A DNA stretch of 64,000 nt, from NCBI GenBank assembly GCA_963803295.1, contig CAWDMC010000022.1, forward strand, positions 1-64,000. The letters are read 5' to 3'. The DNA comes from CAWDMC01 sp963803295. Lineage in GTDB: Bacteria > Acidobacteriota > Terriglobia > UBA7540. Of this stretch, positions 16,661-24,546 are shown in pieces. The notes beneath the pieces were generated by a model. That model saw nothing but the letters and a program-made list of their open reading frames with translations, did not search any database and was not told where the DNA came from. The translations under genes and the position numbers were made by a program. Position 1 is the stretch's first letter, and the number at the start of each line of letters is the position of its first letter.

Positions 16661-16766
16661 GCGGTTGAGCGCTTCTGGTTTCGGCCCGGCGATGATCTTG
16701 TAAAGGAGATGAGCCGACTGGGGGGTGCTTCGAGCGTTTAACGCGGTCTAGCCCGAACTCGTCGCA

Positions 16767-16786
16767 AAATGTTGAGCTCAACATTT
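16767..16786. repeat. 20-bp perfect palindrome
   Basis: AAATGTTGAGCTCAACATTT reads identically on both strands. It lies about 170 bases before the tyrosine recombinase gene, close to where the left end of the IS91-like element is expected. It may be a recombinase or regulator binding site, or an end structure. Confidence 0.6.
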
Positions 16787-16953
16787 ATCGACTTGGACTA
16801 AACCGCTGGCGCGGTAGCACTGCACCGACGCCCTCGCCTTAGCCGAGTTTGCATCAGCTTCGGTCCGACCTCTATCCCTTCACATATAAGCTCCCGTGCG
16901 GAACCATGGAAAGGCTGCTCTCGCAGCAGATCCATTTCGCAAAGGAGCTTTCC

Positions 16954-17835
16954 ATGAGTGCCCTTCGCCAACGCATGATCGAGGATATGCAGGTGCGGAA
17001 TCTCTCCCCGCATACCCAAACCTCTTACGTGCAACAGGTCTCGCTCTTTGCACGCCACTTCAACCAGTCACCGGAAGCCCTGGGTCCGGAGGAGATACGC
17101 TCTTACCAGGTCTACTTGACCAACGAAAAGAAGCTGGCTCCCGGTTCCATCCTCATTGCCGTCGCCGCTCTTCGCTTCCTCTACAAAGTCACCTTGCACA
17201 AGGATTGGACCTTGCCAGACATCATCCCGGCACCCAAGAAACCCCAGAAATTGCCTATCGTGCTTAGCCCAGAAGAGATTGTGCAGTTTCTCGCTTGCGT
17301 GCCCAGCCTCAAGCATCGCACCATCCTGACCACTTGCTACGCCGCTGGGCTGCGGATCTCCGAGGCCGTCCAGCTGAAACCCACCCATATCGATAGCCAG
17401 CGCATGGTCATCCGCGTCGAACTAGGCAAGGGGCAGAAAGATCGCTACGTCATGCTCTCCCCCAGACTGCTGGAAATCCTCCGGAACTGGTGGCGTCTCG
17501 AAAAGCCCAAGCCTTGGCTCTTCCCAGGCGATATCCCGGACCACCACATCACCAGAAATGCTGTCGAGTTGGCGTGCCGGGAAGCGCATCAAGCTTCCCG
17601 CATATCCAAACCCATAACGCCGCACTCCATGCGCCATGCCTTTTCCGTCCATCTGCTCGAGCGCGGAACCGATGTGCGGACGATTCAACTGCTCCTGGGG
17701 CATCGGAGCTTGGCCACGACGGCCCGCTACCTCCGCATTGCCACCAACAAGGTCTGTTCGACCACCAGTCCTCTCGATTTGCTTCCGCAGCCGCTAGCCC
17801 CTGAATCGAAGCCCGCTCCACCTCAATATTTCTGA
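16954..17835 (+). CDS. Tyrosine recombinase (XerC/D-like), IS91-associated
   Basis: A 293-aa integrase. The N-terminal SAM-like DNA-binding domain (MIEDMQVRNLSPHTQTSYVQ) precedes a catalytic domain with AAGLRISEAVQL (Arg), GKGQKDRYVML (Lys), PHSMRHAFSVHLLERGTD (His-x-x-Arg region), LLGHRSLATTARYL (His and the nucleophilic Tyr). ATG 16954 has AAAGGAG upstream. Such recombinases regularly precede Y2 transposases in IS91-type elements. Confidence 0.9.
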   Translation: MSALRQRMIEDMQVRNLSPHTQTSYVQQVSLFARHFNQSPEALGPEEIRSYQVYLTNEKKLAPGSILIAVAALRFLYKVTLHKDWTLPDIIPAPKKPQKLPIVLSPEEIVQFLACVPSLKHRTILTTCYAAGLRISEAVQLKPTHIDSQRMVIRVELGKGQKDRYVMLSPRLLEILRNWWRLEKPKPWLFPGDIPDHHITRNAVELACREAHQASRISKPITPHSMRHAFSVHLLERGTDVRTIQLLLGHRSLATTARYLRIATNKVCSTTSPLDLLPQPLAPESKPAPPQYF

Positions 17836-17851
17836 GGCTCGTGCGGGCCCC

Positions 17852-18334
17852 ATGGAGCGCCCCAAGCTCGAAGTAGCGGATATCTTCCGCCGCTACGGAG
17901 CGGCTTACCGGCAGCAACACGCTGGCCCCCTCTCACGCGGGCAGCGGCGCGTGATGAGCGCCATCGAACTCTGCCGTACCGCCGCCCTGGGCGGCCACCT
18001 GGAGCAGTGTGACTCCTGCGGCCACCAGCGCCCCGCCTATCATAGCTGCCGGAATCGCCATTGCCCCAAGTGCCAGTCGCTCGCCCGCGCCAAGTGGCTC
18101 CAAGACCGTCAAGCCGAACTACTCCCCGTGGAGTATTTCCACGTCGTCTTCACTGTGCCGGAAGAGATTGCCGCCCTCGCCTATCAGAACAAAGAAGTGG
18201 TCTATGGGATTCTCTTCCACGCTGCCGCCGAAACCCTACGTACCATTGCCGCTGATCCCAAACACCTTGGCGCGGAAATCGGCTTTCTCGCCGTGCTTCA
18301 CAGTTGGGGACAAAACTTGCAGCAGAATCCTCAC
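17852..18334 (+). pseudogene. IS91-family Y2 transposase, 5' part (split by insertion)
   Basis: This is the N-terminal part of an IS91/IS801-type transposase. It has a zinc-binding region CDSCGHQRPAYHSCRNRHCPKC with the characteristic CxxC and HCPKC spacing. The start of the replicase domain follows (EYFHVVFTVPEEIAALAYQN, then ILFHAAAETLRTI and LHSWGQNLQQNPH). Native sequence ends at the CAC of QNPH (18332-18334). The frame then runs into the inserted element. The 3' part resumes at 20945. Confidence 0.88.
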
Positions 18335-20463
18335 TCATGGTACCTGGCATTACCATCTCCTTCCTTTGCAACGAACAAAGCTGTTTGATTTTCCGCACAG
18401 TCCCCGCGTAGCCTCAGCTTGCCTGTCCGAAGAAGCCGCCCGACGATGCTCCGAACCGGTTCGGCATTCAAATCCGCCCGGCGAATTTCCCAAGGCGCCC
18501 GGGGAGTGACTTGTTTGCGTCTCAGTAGGCCTGCCTCGACCAACCGTTCAATCGTGCGGTGACTCACCCCACATACTCGGGCTGCTTCACTTAAGCTGAC
18601 TGTTTCAGGATCGGGTAATGCTCGTTTTTGACCCGCAATCGAGTAGTTACGCCGGGCGGTGGCCACGCGGTTCTGATTCCACCGTTTACCTTTTCCCGTG
18701 GTATGTCCGAATCGGTTCAATACCGAAGCAATCTGATCATCACCATGCCGAACGGCCATCCGACGAATGATCTCCAGTGCTTCTATGGACGTCGTGGTCT
18801 CGGTCGCAGAGCGGGGCCGTTCCATATCGAGTTGAGTGTGCGTACCTCCCTTCCAATGAAGGGTGAACTGCAGAGTCTTATTCTCCGCATCTCCGCGCAC
18901 GATAATTTCCTCGAAGGCGGTCCGAAAGATCATTTTCTTGAGGGTGGAAGGACAATGATCGCTTTGCCAGATTTCGGCAAAGTTCTCACCCATCCCACGA
19001 ATTCTGGCTTCCTCGTCGGGAGACAGCAAGTGGCGCTCCGTATTGAGGTCGGCCAGTTGTTGCTTGGTGGACTCAACCTCCTCCAGCTTTTCGTTCCAGC
19101 GGCGCTCCAATTCGCCGGCGACCAAACGATTCCGAGCGTCCACCGCGTCGTATTGTTCAAACGCTTTCCGGGCCTCGTATTCGAGTTGCTCGAGTTTACG
19201 GGAGAGGGTGGCGCGCTGGGCCACATCCCCGGCGCTCAGTTCCTCCAGGGCCCTCCGACTGGCTTCCACCCCGAACGGTGAGATCACTTGGAGCAGCTCT
19301 TGACCCAACCGGCGATCTACCGAAGCACCGCCAAAGCCCAGGCAATACTCGCCGCCATCGTCATAGTCCCCTTTACAGAGATACCGCGCGTGGGTGCCCC
19401 GGCCTCCCCAGTAACGTACATGTAGCTTGCGACCACAGTGCCCACAGCGGAGAAGCCCCACCAGCAGCCCCTGCCCGGCACGAATCGCGGTCATCGCTTC
19501 GTCACCTTCCCAGTTCACGGAATTACGCTGGATCATTCGTCGGTTCTCTTCGTAGGTGGCCCAGTCAATATAACCCACGTGATGATGGGGAATAAATACC
19601 CGGCAATCCTCGGCCCGACGCGTCGCGCCCTGACGCTTCTCCAGCCTACCCTCGACCAGCAAGGTCACCTCGGGGCGACGCCCCCAAACATAGGCGCCGG
19701 CATAGAAGGGATTGCACAGAATATCGCGCACCAAACTCTGGCTGGGAATCTTCCAGATGAGCTGGGTCCCTTGGATCGGGTTGGCGGGTAGCTCTACATC
19801 GTGATCGCGAAACCATTGGAAAGTTTGACGGATGCTCCACCGTTCCCGAAGTTTTGCAAATACCAGTTGAATGGCTTCGCAGACCCGTCGATCGGGATGG
19901 AAGACAACCTTGCCCAAGGAGTTCCGGACATAGCCCACGGGAAGACGCTTGAACAGTTCCCCGCGGCGCGCTTTGGATTCCTGGCCTGCCTGGAGCCGCT
20001 GCCGAAGAACCTTCAGTTCTACGACGCTGAGCGTCCCTTTGATTCCAAGGACCAACTGATCATCAAGATAATTCAAGTCGTAAACCTGTTGCTCGTCGGC
20101 GATCAGGGTTCCAAAAATCTGGCACACCTCCAGCAACCGGCACCAGTCTTGGTCCGTGCGGGACAGCCGCGAGACCTCCCGACTGCCCACGATTCCGACC
20201 TCCCCTAAAGCTACCGAACTGAGAACGCGCTCGAATCCTTCGCGACGAGCGGAGGCCATGGCCGCGCTCGATCCTAGATCGCTATCGATAGTCTCCACCT
20301 GCTTCCAACCCAGAGCATGCATTCGCTCGGCCACCTCATACTGAAGACGCTGGCTCTCCTGATTCTGCCGCACCTGTTTGTCGGTGGATTGCCGTAAGTA
20401 GACGATGGCTTTGCGCGCCAAGTGTTCCGGCTTGATCTTGGGACTGTACAGGACCTCTGTCAT
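18331..20463 (-). CDS. Large serine recombinase (site-specific integrase)
   Basis: A 710-aa recombinase. The N-terminal resolvase domain has catalytic Ser in KAIVYLRQST (about residue 26) and REVSRLSRTDQDW. A recombinase domain follows (LPVGYVRNSLGKVVFHPDRR), then a zinc beta-ribbon with CGHCGRKL and later Cys residues in LCKGDYDDGGEYC, and a coiled coil (LSRKLEQLEYEARKAFEQYD). A C-terminal MerR/AlpA-like helix-turn-helix (VSLSEAARVCGVSHRTIERL) ends the protein. ATG 20463 overlaps the ORF A stop (TGATG) and has GGAGGAGTTG upstream. The stop lies at the left junction. Confidence 0.92.
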   Translation of the reverse strand: MTEVLYSPKIKPEHLARKAIVYLRQSTDKQVRQNQESQRLQYEVAERMHALGWKQVETIDSDLGSSAAMASARREGFERVLSSVALGEVGIVGSREVSRLSRTDQDWCRLLEVCQIFGTLIADEQQVYDLNYLDDQLVLGIKGTLSVVELKVLRQRLQAGQESKARRGELFKRLPVGYVRNSLGKVVFHPDRRVCEAIQLVFAKLRERWSIRQTFQWFRDHDVELPANPIQGTQLIWKIPSQSLVRDILCNPFYAGAYVWGRRPEVTLLVEGRLEKRQGATRRAEDCRVFIPHHHVGYIDWATYEENRRMIQRNSVNWEGDEAMTAIRAGQGLLVGLLRCGHCGRKLHVRYWGGRGTHARYLCKGDYDDGGEYCLGFGGASVDRRLGQELLQVISPFGVEASRRALEELSAGDVAQRATLSRKLEQLEYEARKAFEQYDAVDARNRLVAGELERRWNEKLEEVESTKQQLADLNTERHLLSPDEEARIRGMGENFAEIWQSDHCPSTLKKMIFRTAFEEIIVRGDAENKTLQFTLHWKGGTHTQLDMERPRSATETTTSIEALEIIRRMAVRHGDDQIASVLNRFGHTTGKGKRWNQNRVATARRNYSIAGQKRALPDPETVSLSEAARVCGVSHRTIERLVEAGLLRRKQVTPRAPWEIRRADLNAEPVRSIVGRLLRTGKLRLRGDCAENQTALFVAKEGDGNARYHE

Positions 20464-20602
20464 CAACTCCTCCCTCGGCGTGAAAGACCGCCATCAGAAT
20501 GCTGGCCATGAGATCGATCAGATGGGCGCGTACCGTTGCGTCCACCGGCACGGCAACCTTTTCTGTCCGGATCCTCAGGTCCAGAAGTTGTAGTTGCGCC
20601 AC
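20336..20602 (-). CDS. Small ORF overlapping recombinase start (ORF B), 88 aa
   Basis: GTG 20602 has AAGGAGG five bases upstream, a near-perfect ribosome site. The N-terminal part (VAQLQLLDLRIRTEKVAVPV, then RAHLIDLMASILMAVFHAE) is hydrophobic-helical and coding-like. The last 50 residues overlap the recombinase gene in another frame. Small proteins of this pattern sit immediately upstream of large serine recombinases in comparable elements, but I cannot name a function. Confidence 0.5.
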   Translation of the reverse strand: MAQLQLLDLRIRTEKVAVPVDATVRAHLIDLMASILMAVFHAEGGVDDRGPVQSQDQAGTLGAQSHRLLTAIHRQTGAAESGEPASSV

Positions 20603-20941
20603 GATAACCCTCCTTACATTCATCAACAGCCGCTTGCTGAAGGTTATCGTAGAGGGGGTTCCCAGCGTCCAGTTGTGTGGGGACTAATGACGTGAGCGAT
20701 AGAAGAGCTTCCTTATTCAGGCGCGGTCGGTCCGAAATCTTTATCTCGGCGCAATGCGGCGAGAGCATCCACACCGGAATCTTCAGTCGCCGCCCTCTTG
20801 CGTCGATGACGGAAACCGCTCCGTCTCCCCGCTTTGGCCGGCGGATGATCTGAAGGGTGACTCCATGGAGCGGGTGGAACGGGTAGAAGACTTGGACTTG
20901 TCTGTCCTCCGCGCTCAGGGTATTGTGAGCGCGGATGGCAT
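20463..20941 (-). pseudogene. ORF A of the serine-recombinase element, probable frameshift
   Basis: The main frame encodes SAEDRQVQVFYPFHPLHGVT, then RRPKRGDGAVSVIDARGRRL and KIPVWMLSPHCAEIKISDRP, LNKEALLSLTSL. It ends in a TGA overlapping the recombinase ATG. No start codon lies in this frame. ATG 20941 gives MPSALTIP in the adjacent frame, and adding one base to the GGG (plus strand) at 20918-20920 joins MPSALTIPL to SAEDRQ. The ATG lies at the element's right edge. Its ribosome site (AGGTGGGG) therefore belongs to the IS91 sequence. Confidence 0.6.
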
Positions 20942-20944
20942 CAT

Positions 20945-21673
20945 CCCCACCTGCATTGCGTGGTGCCGGGTGGGGGCATTAGTCCGGATGGTCAGCGTTG
21001 GATCGCCTGCCTTCCGGGCTTCTTCCTACCCGTCCGCGTGCTGTCGCGCCTTTTCCGACGACTCTTCCTCCAAGGCTTGCAGATCGCCTTTGACAGCGGC
21101 AAGCTCCAGTTCTTCTCTTCTCGGGAGCAACTTCGTGAACCCCAGGTTTTCGCTCAATACCTGGCCTCGCTTCGAAAAACCGAGTGGGTCGTCTTCGCCA
21201 AACCCCCCTTCGGCGGTCCGGAACAAGTCCTAAACTACCTGGGCCGCTATACTCATCGCGTCGCCATTTCCAATAACCGCCTGCTCAGCATGGAGGACGG
21301 TAAGATCACCTTTCGTTGGAAAGATTACCGTCACCACGACCAGCAAAAAACGATGACCCTGGACGCCGAAGAGTTCATTCGCCGCTTCCTGCTCCACGTT
21401 CTGCCCGACGGTTTTCAGCGTATTCGTCACTACGGCTTTCTTGGCCACCGGTATCGCCAAGTCAGGCTCACCTTGTGTCGCCGGTTGCTGGGTGTGGCTT
21501 TGACTTTAATCGGCCCCGCCCAGGAACAGACCAAAGCCGACTACCGCGAACTCTACCAAGAACTGACCGGCAAGTCCCTCCGCGAGTGCCCGGTTTGCCA
21601 TCGCGGGCAAATGGTCGTGATCGCCGTGCTCTCCGTCTCCGATCGGGCACCACCTTGCGGAGACCTCCCATGA
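20945..21673 (+). pseudogene. IS91-family Y2 transposase, 3' part
   Basis: This is the continuation of the gene broken at 18334: HLHCVVPGGGISPDGQRWI (the His-hydrophobic-His motif of Y2 replicases), then FAKPPFGGPEQVLNYLGRYT and HRVAISNNRLLS with the tyrosine region, ITFRWKDYRHHDQQKTM, and FIRRFLLHVLPDGFQRIRHY. The C-terminus CPVCHRGQMVVIAVL has a CxxC. It has no start of its own. Confidence 0.88.
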
Positions 21674-22080
21674 GACAGCACAGCATCAACTCGTCCGATT
21701 GTCCCCTCGCTGGGTTTTCCCAAGCCAACAGGGAACCCTTGTTTCTTGCAGAAGAACGACGATGTTCCTCGGCCTCCCTCCGGTCATTCGGCCGAGCTTT
21801 CCTGACAGCCGCTCCTCCACAATCGAGAGAAAGCGGCACCGGTGAAGGCGTAGGCTCCTCTCACATTTACCTCGCCTGGCGCTCGACGGTTGTCTCCACC
21901 CTGACCCGATCTTTCAATACCCATAGGGTCCTCGTTGGCCCGCGGTTTAGTCCTATCGATTTTTAGCTCACCGGGCGCGACCCGATCAAATCAATCCCTC
22001 AACATCTCATTTGTGCGCCCGCTGAGCTAAAAATCCTCTGCATTCCCGTACGCTAACTCCACATTACTGACAACTTCACA
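21674..22080. other. IS91-like element 3' region with terminal hairpin
   Basis: There is no convincing gene. GATTTTTAGCTCACCGGGCGC (21958-21978) pairs with 22015-22035 (one mismatch in 21). This is a strong cruciform or terminator-like structure with a 36-base spacer, and it probably marks the terminus of the IS91-like element. Confidence 0.55.
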
Positions 22081-22590
22081 TTAATCGATGATGAGCAGAT
22101 CGGGGCGTGAGTAACGTACGCGCCGGGGAAGAGTTTTGTCGGCCAGGGAAGCCGTCAGTTCGGCGAGTAGGGCGGCGGAGGTGCGATAGCAGACGCGGTA
22201 GCCCGCGACGCAGGCTTTCAGTCCCAGAGCCTGGACGATGTGACTCTTGCCCACTCCGGACCAACCGACAAAAATCAGATTGGCCCGACGGCGGATGAAA
22301 TCGCCGGTGGCCAGCTCTTCCATCTGCAGCCGGTCGAAGGCCTTGGGATTGAACCTCCAGTCGAAACCCTCCAGGGTTTTGGATTCAGCAAAGCGAGCTT
22401 CCCGGACGCGACGTTGGACCGCACGTTCATGCCGTGCTGCGGCTCGCGGGCCGATGATCTGATCGAGAAAGCTGAGGTGAGACAGACCCTCCTTCTCGGC
22501 TTTCGAGAGGACCGTATCCAGGGCTTCAGGCCGAAGCGGAATACCCAGCGTTTTGAAGTGGCTTAAGCAGCGGTCACCAAGATTCCGACT
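22081..22590 (-). pseudogene. istB: IS21 istB N-terminal fragment
   Basis: On the minus strand the frame reads CLSHFKTLGIPLRPEALDTV, IGPRAAARHERAVQRRVREA, FAESKTLEGFDWRFNPKAFD, LATGDFIRRRANLIFVGWSG (Walker A GWSGVGKSH) and RYSRPDLLIID (Walker B), then stops just after Walker B. The rest of the ATPase is missing. No start codon fits at the 5' end. This truncated IstB belongs to an IS21 element. Confidence 0.8.
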
Positions 22591-22868
22591 TCTATGATCT
22601 GTTGATCGAACGACACACTCGCAGGTCGACCATCCTCACCTCGAACCGAGGGGTGGAGGAATGGATGGCAGTCTTTGATGAACCGCTGCTGGGCCAGAGT
22701 GCGTTGGATCGCTTCTGCCACCGTGCCCACCAGTTTGTCATTGAGGGCGAGTCCTACCGTAAACGCACCGCCCCCGGATCGGCCTCCACGCCCCCAACCG
22801 GCCGGAAAGCCATAATTTCACAGGAGAACAGAGAGAAGAGAAAAGAGGAAGGCACTCCTGAAAATTGA
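22584..22868 (+). pseudogene. istB: IS21 istB C-terminal fragment, opposite strand
   Basis: The plus-strand frame SDFYDLLIERHTRRSTILTS, then NRGVEEWMAVFDEPLLGQSA and HQFVIEGESYRKR is the C-terminal third of IstB. It begins only where the minus-strand N-terminal fragment begins, so the two fragments face away from each other. Together they cover nearly a whole IstB, suggesting that one copy was rearranged by inversion. Confidence 0.78.
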
Positions 22869-22874
22869 TCAGGT

Positions 22875-22908
22875 GGGGCCAAATCATATGATCAAAAGGG
22901 GCCAAATC
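22875..22908. repeat. IS21 terminal direct repeats
   Basis: GGGGCCAAATC at 22875-22885 and again at 22898-22908, spaced by 23 bases, is the short multiple repeat typical of an IS21 end. It follows the istB C-terminal fragment directly. Confidence 0.65.
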
Positions 22909-23162
22909 GGGTTGACAAAGCGGGCTATTCGACAATAAGAGAGGAACGAGCTTAGGTCCCGATAAAATCGGCATTTCGGAAGGTACCCCGAAACGGGGTT
23001 CGGGGAAGTCGGGCAGGCATCGCACCTGGATGACTCGAACGCATAATGGCTCTCCCGAACGGGCTGGCGGCAGTCCGGCCTGCCCCCAGTAGCCGATCTT
23101 CCCTTTTAGCAGGTCTGGGCTTCACCACCACTTCCGGCGGCAGGAGCCATGCACTGCGCCCG

Positions 23163-23381
23163 CTACCGATTTCCCGTGCTTGGCGGGCGCAGAGTCTCGC
23201 CGCAATTTCTGCAAAGGGTGCGGCGCCGCGCGTTCAGCGTGGCGCACCGCGCGCACGTGATGTATAGGGCGCGGGCGAACAGTTGGGTGATGACGGCCGC
23301 ACCGCCCAAGATGGCGATAGCGAGCGCATTTGAATGAGCGTCGAACCCATGGGGTTTACCGTTTGACGGTATCGTAGGCAT
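23163..23381 (-). CDS. Small zinc-ribbon membrane protein, 72 aa (start uncertain)
   Basis: A hydrophobic segment (ALAIAILGGAAVITQLFARA) is followed by a treble CxxC zinc ribbon (CARCATLNARRRTLCRNCGE). The ATG at 23381 has no clear ribosome site, and the frame stays open upstream to 23540, overlapping the end of the YhaM-like gene. It is co-oriented with that gene and possibly co-transcribed. The function is unknown. Confidence 0.42.
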   Translation of the reverse strand: MPTIPSNGKPHGFDAHSNALAIAILGGAAVITQLFARALYITCARCATLNARRRTLCRNCGETLRPPSTGNR

Positions 23382-23490
23382 TGCGGTGGTACGTGCCCTG
23401 TCGCAGGTCGCGATCAGTAAGAAGACCTCGCTGACCTTGGCTGGATTCTCGGATTTTTGCGCCGCGGCTACGACCGATTCTGACGTGCCA

Positions 23491-24546
23491 TCAGTGCTGC
23501 CCGTTGGAGCCGACCACGGGTTCCGGCCTCGAAGCGACAATCCCGAACGCTGCCTCGTCCCCGCCCGAGTCTCTCAGGTCGTTTTCCCGTTCCAGCGGAC
23601 ACCTGCGATACAATTGCCGCCCAAGCGAAGGCACATATGCTGTCCACTCCTCGCCCACCGGCCCCTGATCTATCAACCGCCAGGCTTGCTCCAGCCGCGC
23701 GTCGATCTCATCCAGGTAGTGAAGCACGAAAGCTTCCGGAAAGGCGGGCTGCCGCAGCGCGCCCTTATCGATCTCGCCGTGGTGGCTGACGATCAAGTGC
23801 TGGAGCACGCTCTTGAGATCGAGCGGAAAGCCATCAACTCGCGACACGTGCCGTTCCAGAATCTCGAAGCCCAACCCCACATGCCCCACCAGTTGCCCGC
23901 GCGTCGTATAGCCGAGGCGTCGTGAAGTGCCCAGCTCTTCGATCTTGCCGATGTCGTGCAGGACGGCTCCCGCAATCAGCCAGTCCCGGTTGAGCCGTGG
24001 GTAATGCTCGACGAGCTTCTCGGCCAGGCTGCAGACAGAAGTCACATGGGAGAGAAGGCCGCCCCGGCAGGGGTGGTGGATGCGCATGGCCCCCGGCGCA
24101 ATTTTGATCGCAGTGGCCACCGCCGGGTCGTCCAGGACCGAATGCAACAAGACGCGAAGCTGGTCGTTGCCCACCGATTGCACAAAGGCCCGCAGCTCTT
24201 GAAACATCTCTTCGGGATCGCGGGCAGAGACGGGGCAGAAATCGGCTTCCAGGAACTCCCCATCCTCGCATCGCCGGAGCCGCTGCACGATGAGTTGGGA
24301 CCGGTCATTGTAGAGTTCGATCGTGCCGCGCACCTTCACGATATCGTCCCGCTCAAACAGGGCCGCCGTCTCCCGGACATTGTCCCAGGCCTTGGCGTCC
24401 ACCTCGCCGGTGCGGTCCGCCAGCACCAGATGCAGGTAGAACCCGCCGTTGCGTTTACCACGGACCTCCTTTTCCTTGACGAGTGCCAGGAAGGTCACCA
24501 CCCCATCGCGGGGCAAAGCCTCGATGAAGAAGCCCTTGTCGGCCAT
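23491..24546 (-). CDS. YhaM-like 3'-5' exoribonuclease (OB fold + HD domain)
   Basis: A 351-aa protein with an N-terminal OB-fold nucleic-acid-binding domain (FLALVKEKEVRGKRNGGFYL, VKVRGTIELYNDRSQLIVQR) and a C-terminal HD phosphohydrolase domain. Metal ligands are visible in IHHPCRGGLLSHV, AGAVLHDIGKIEEL and LIVSHHGEIDKGA. The domain order and length match YhaM-type exoribonucleases. ATG 24546 has AAGGAGG upstream and overlaps the end of the helicase gene by 52 bases, implying an operon. In this context it may serve element DNA or RNA processing (inference). Confidence 0.85.
   Translation of the reverse strand: MADKGFFIEALPRDGVVTFLALVKEKEVRGKRNGGFYLHLVLADRTGEVDAKAWDNVRETAALFERDDIVKVRGTIELYNDRSQLIVQRLRRCEDGEFLEADFCPVSARDPEEMFQELRAFVQSVGNDQLRVLLHSVLDDPAVATAIKIAPGAMRIHHPCRGGLLSHVTSVCSLAEKLVEHYPRLNRDWLIAGAVLHDIGKIEELGTSRRLGYTTRGQLVGHVGLGFEILERHVSRVDGFPLDLKSVLQHLIVSHHGEIDKGALRQPAFPEAFVLHYLDEIDARLEQAWRLIDQGPVGEEWTAYVPSLGRQLYRRCPLERENDLRDSGGDEAAFGIVASRPEPVVGSNGQH

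Larger units (their letters stand above)
18327..20950 (-). mobile_element. 2.6 kb nested element encoding a large serine recombinase
   Basis: The insert splits the IS91 transposase. Joining QNPH (left) to PHLHCVVPGGG (right) restores the protein, which fixes the junctions. At the left junction ATCCTCAC (18327-18334) and at the right ATCCCCAC (20943-20950) form an imperfect 8-bp direct repeat that is the likely crossover core. The insert holds three minus-strand genes: ORF A, ORF B and the recombinase. Confidence 0.78.
16954..22035 (+). mobile_element. IS91-like element (tyrosine recombinase + Y2 transposase), interrupted
   Basis: A XerC/D-type recombinase gene is followed after 16 bases by an IS91-family transposase with an N-terminal zinc finger. 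The transposase is split by a nested serine-recombinase element at 18327-20950. A 21-bp imperfect inverted repeat at 21958-22035 follows the transposase and is a candidate terminus. The left end is not located with certainty. Confidence 0.7.

Noticed and set aside
20960..21673. Independent gene starting with GTG 20960
   Set aside because: The sequence upstream of the GTG continues the IS91 transposase up to the insertion junction, so this is the 3' half of a split gene and not a gene with its own start.
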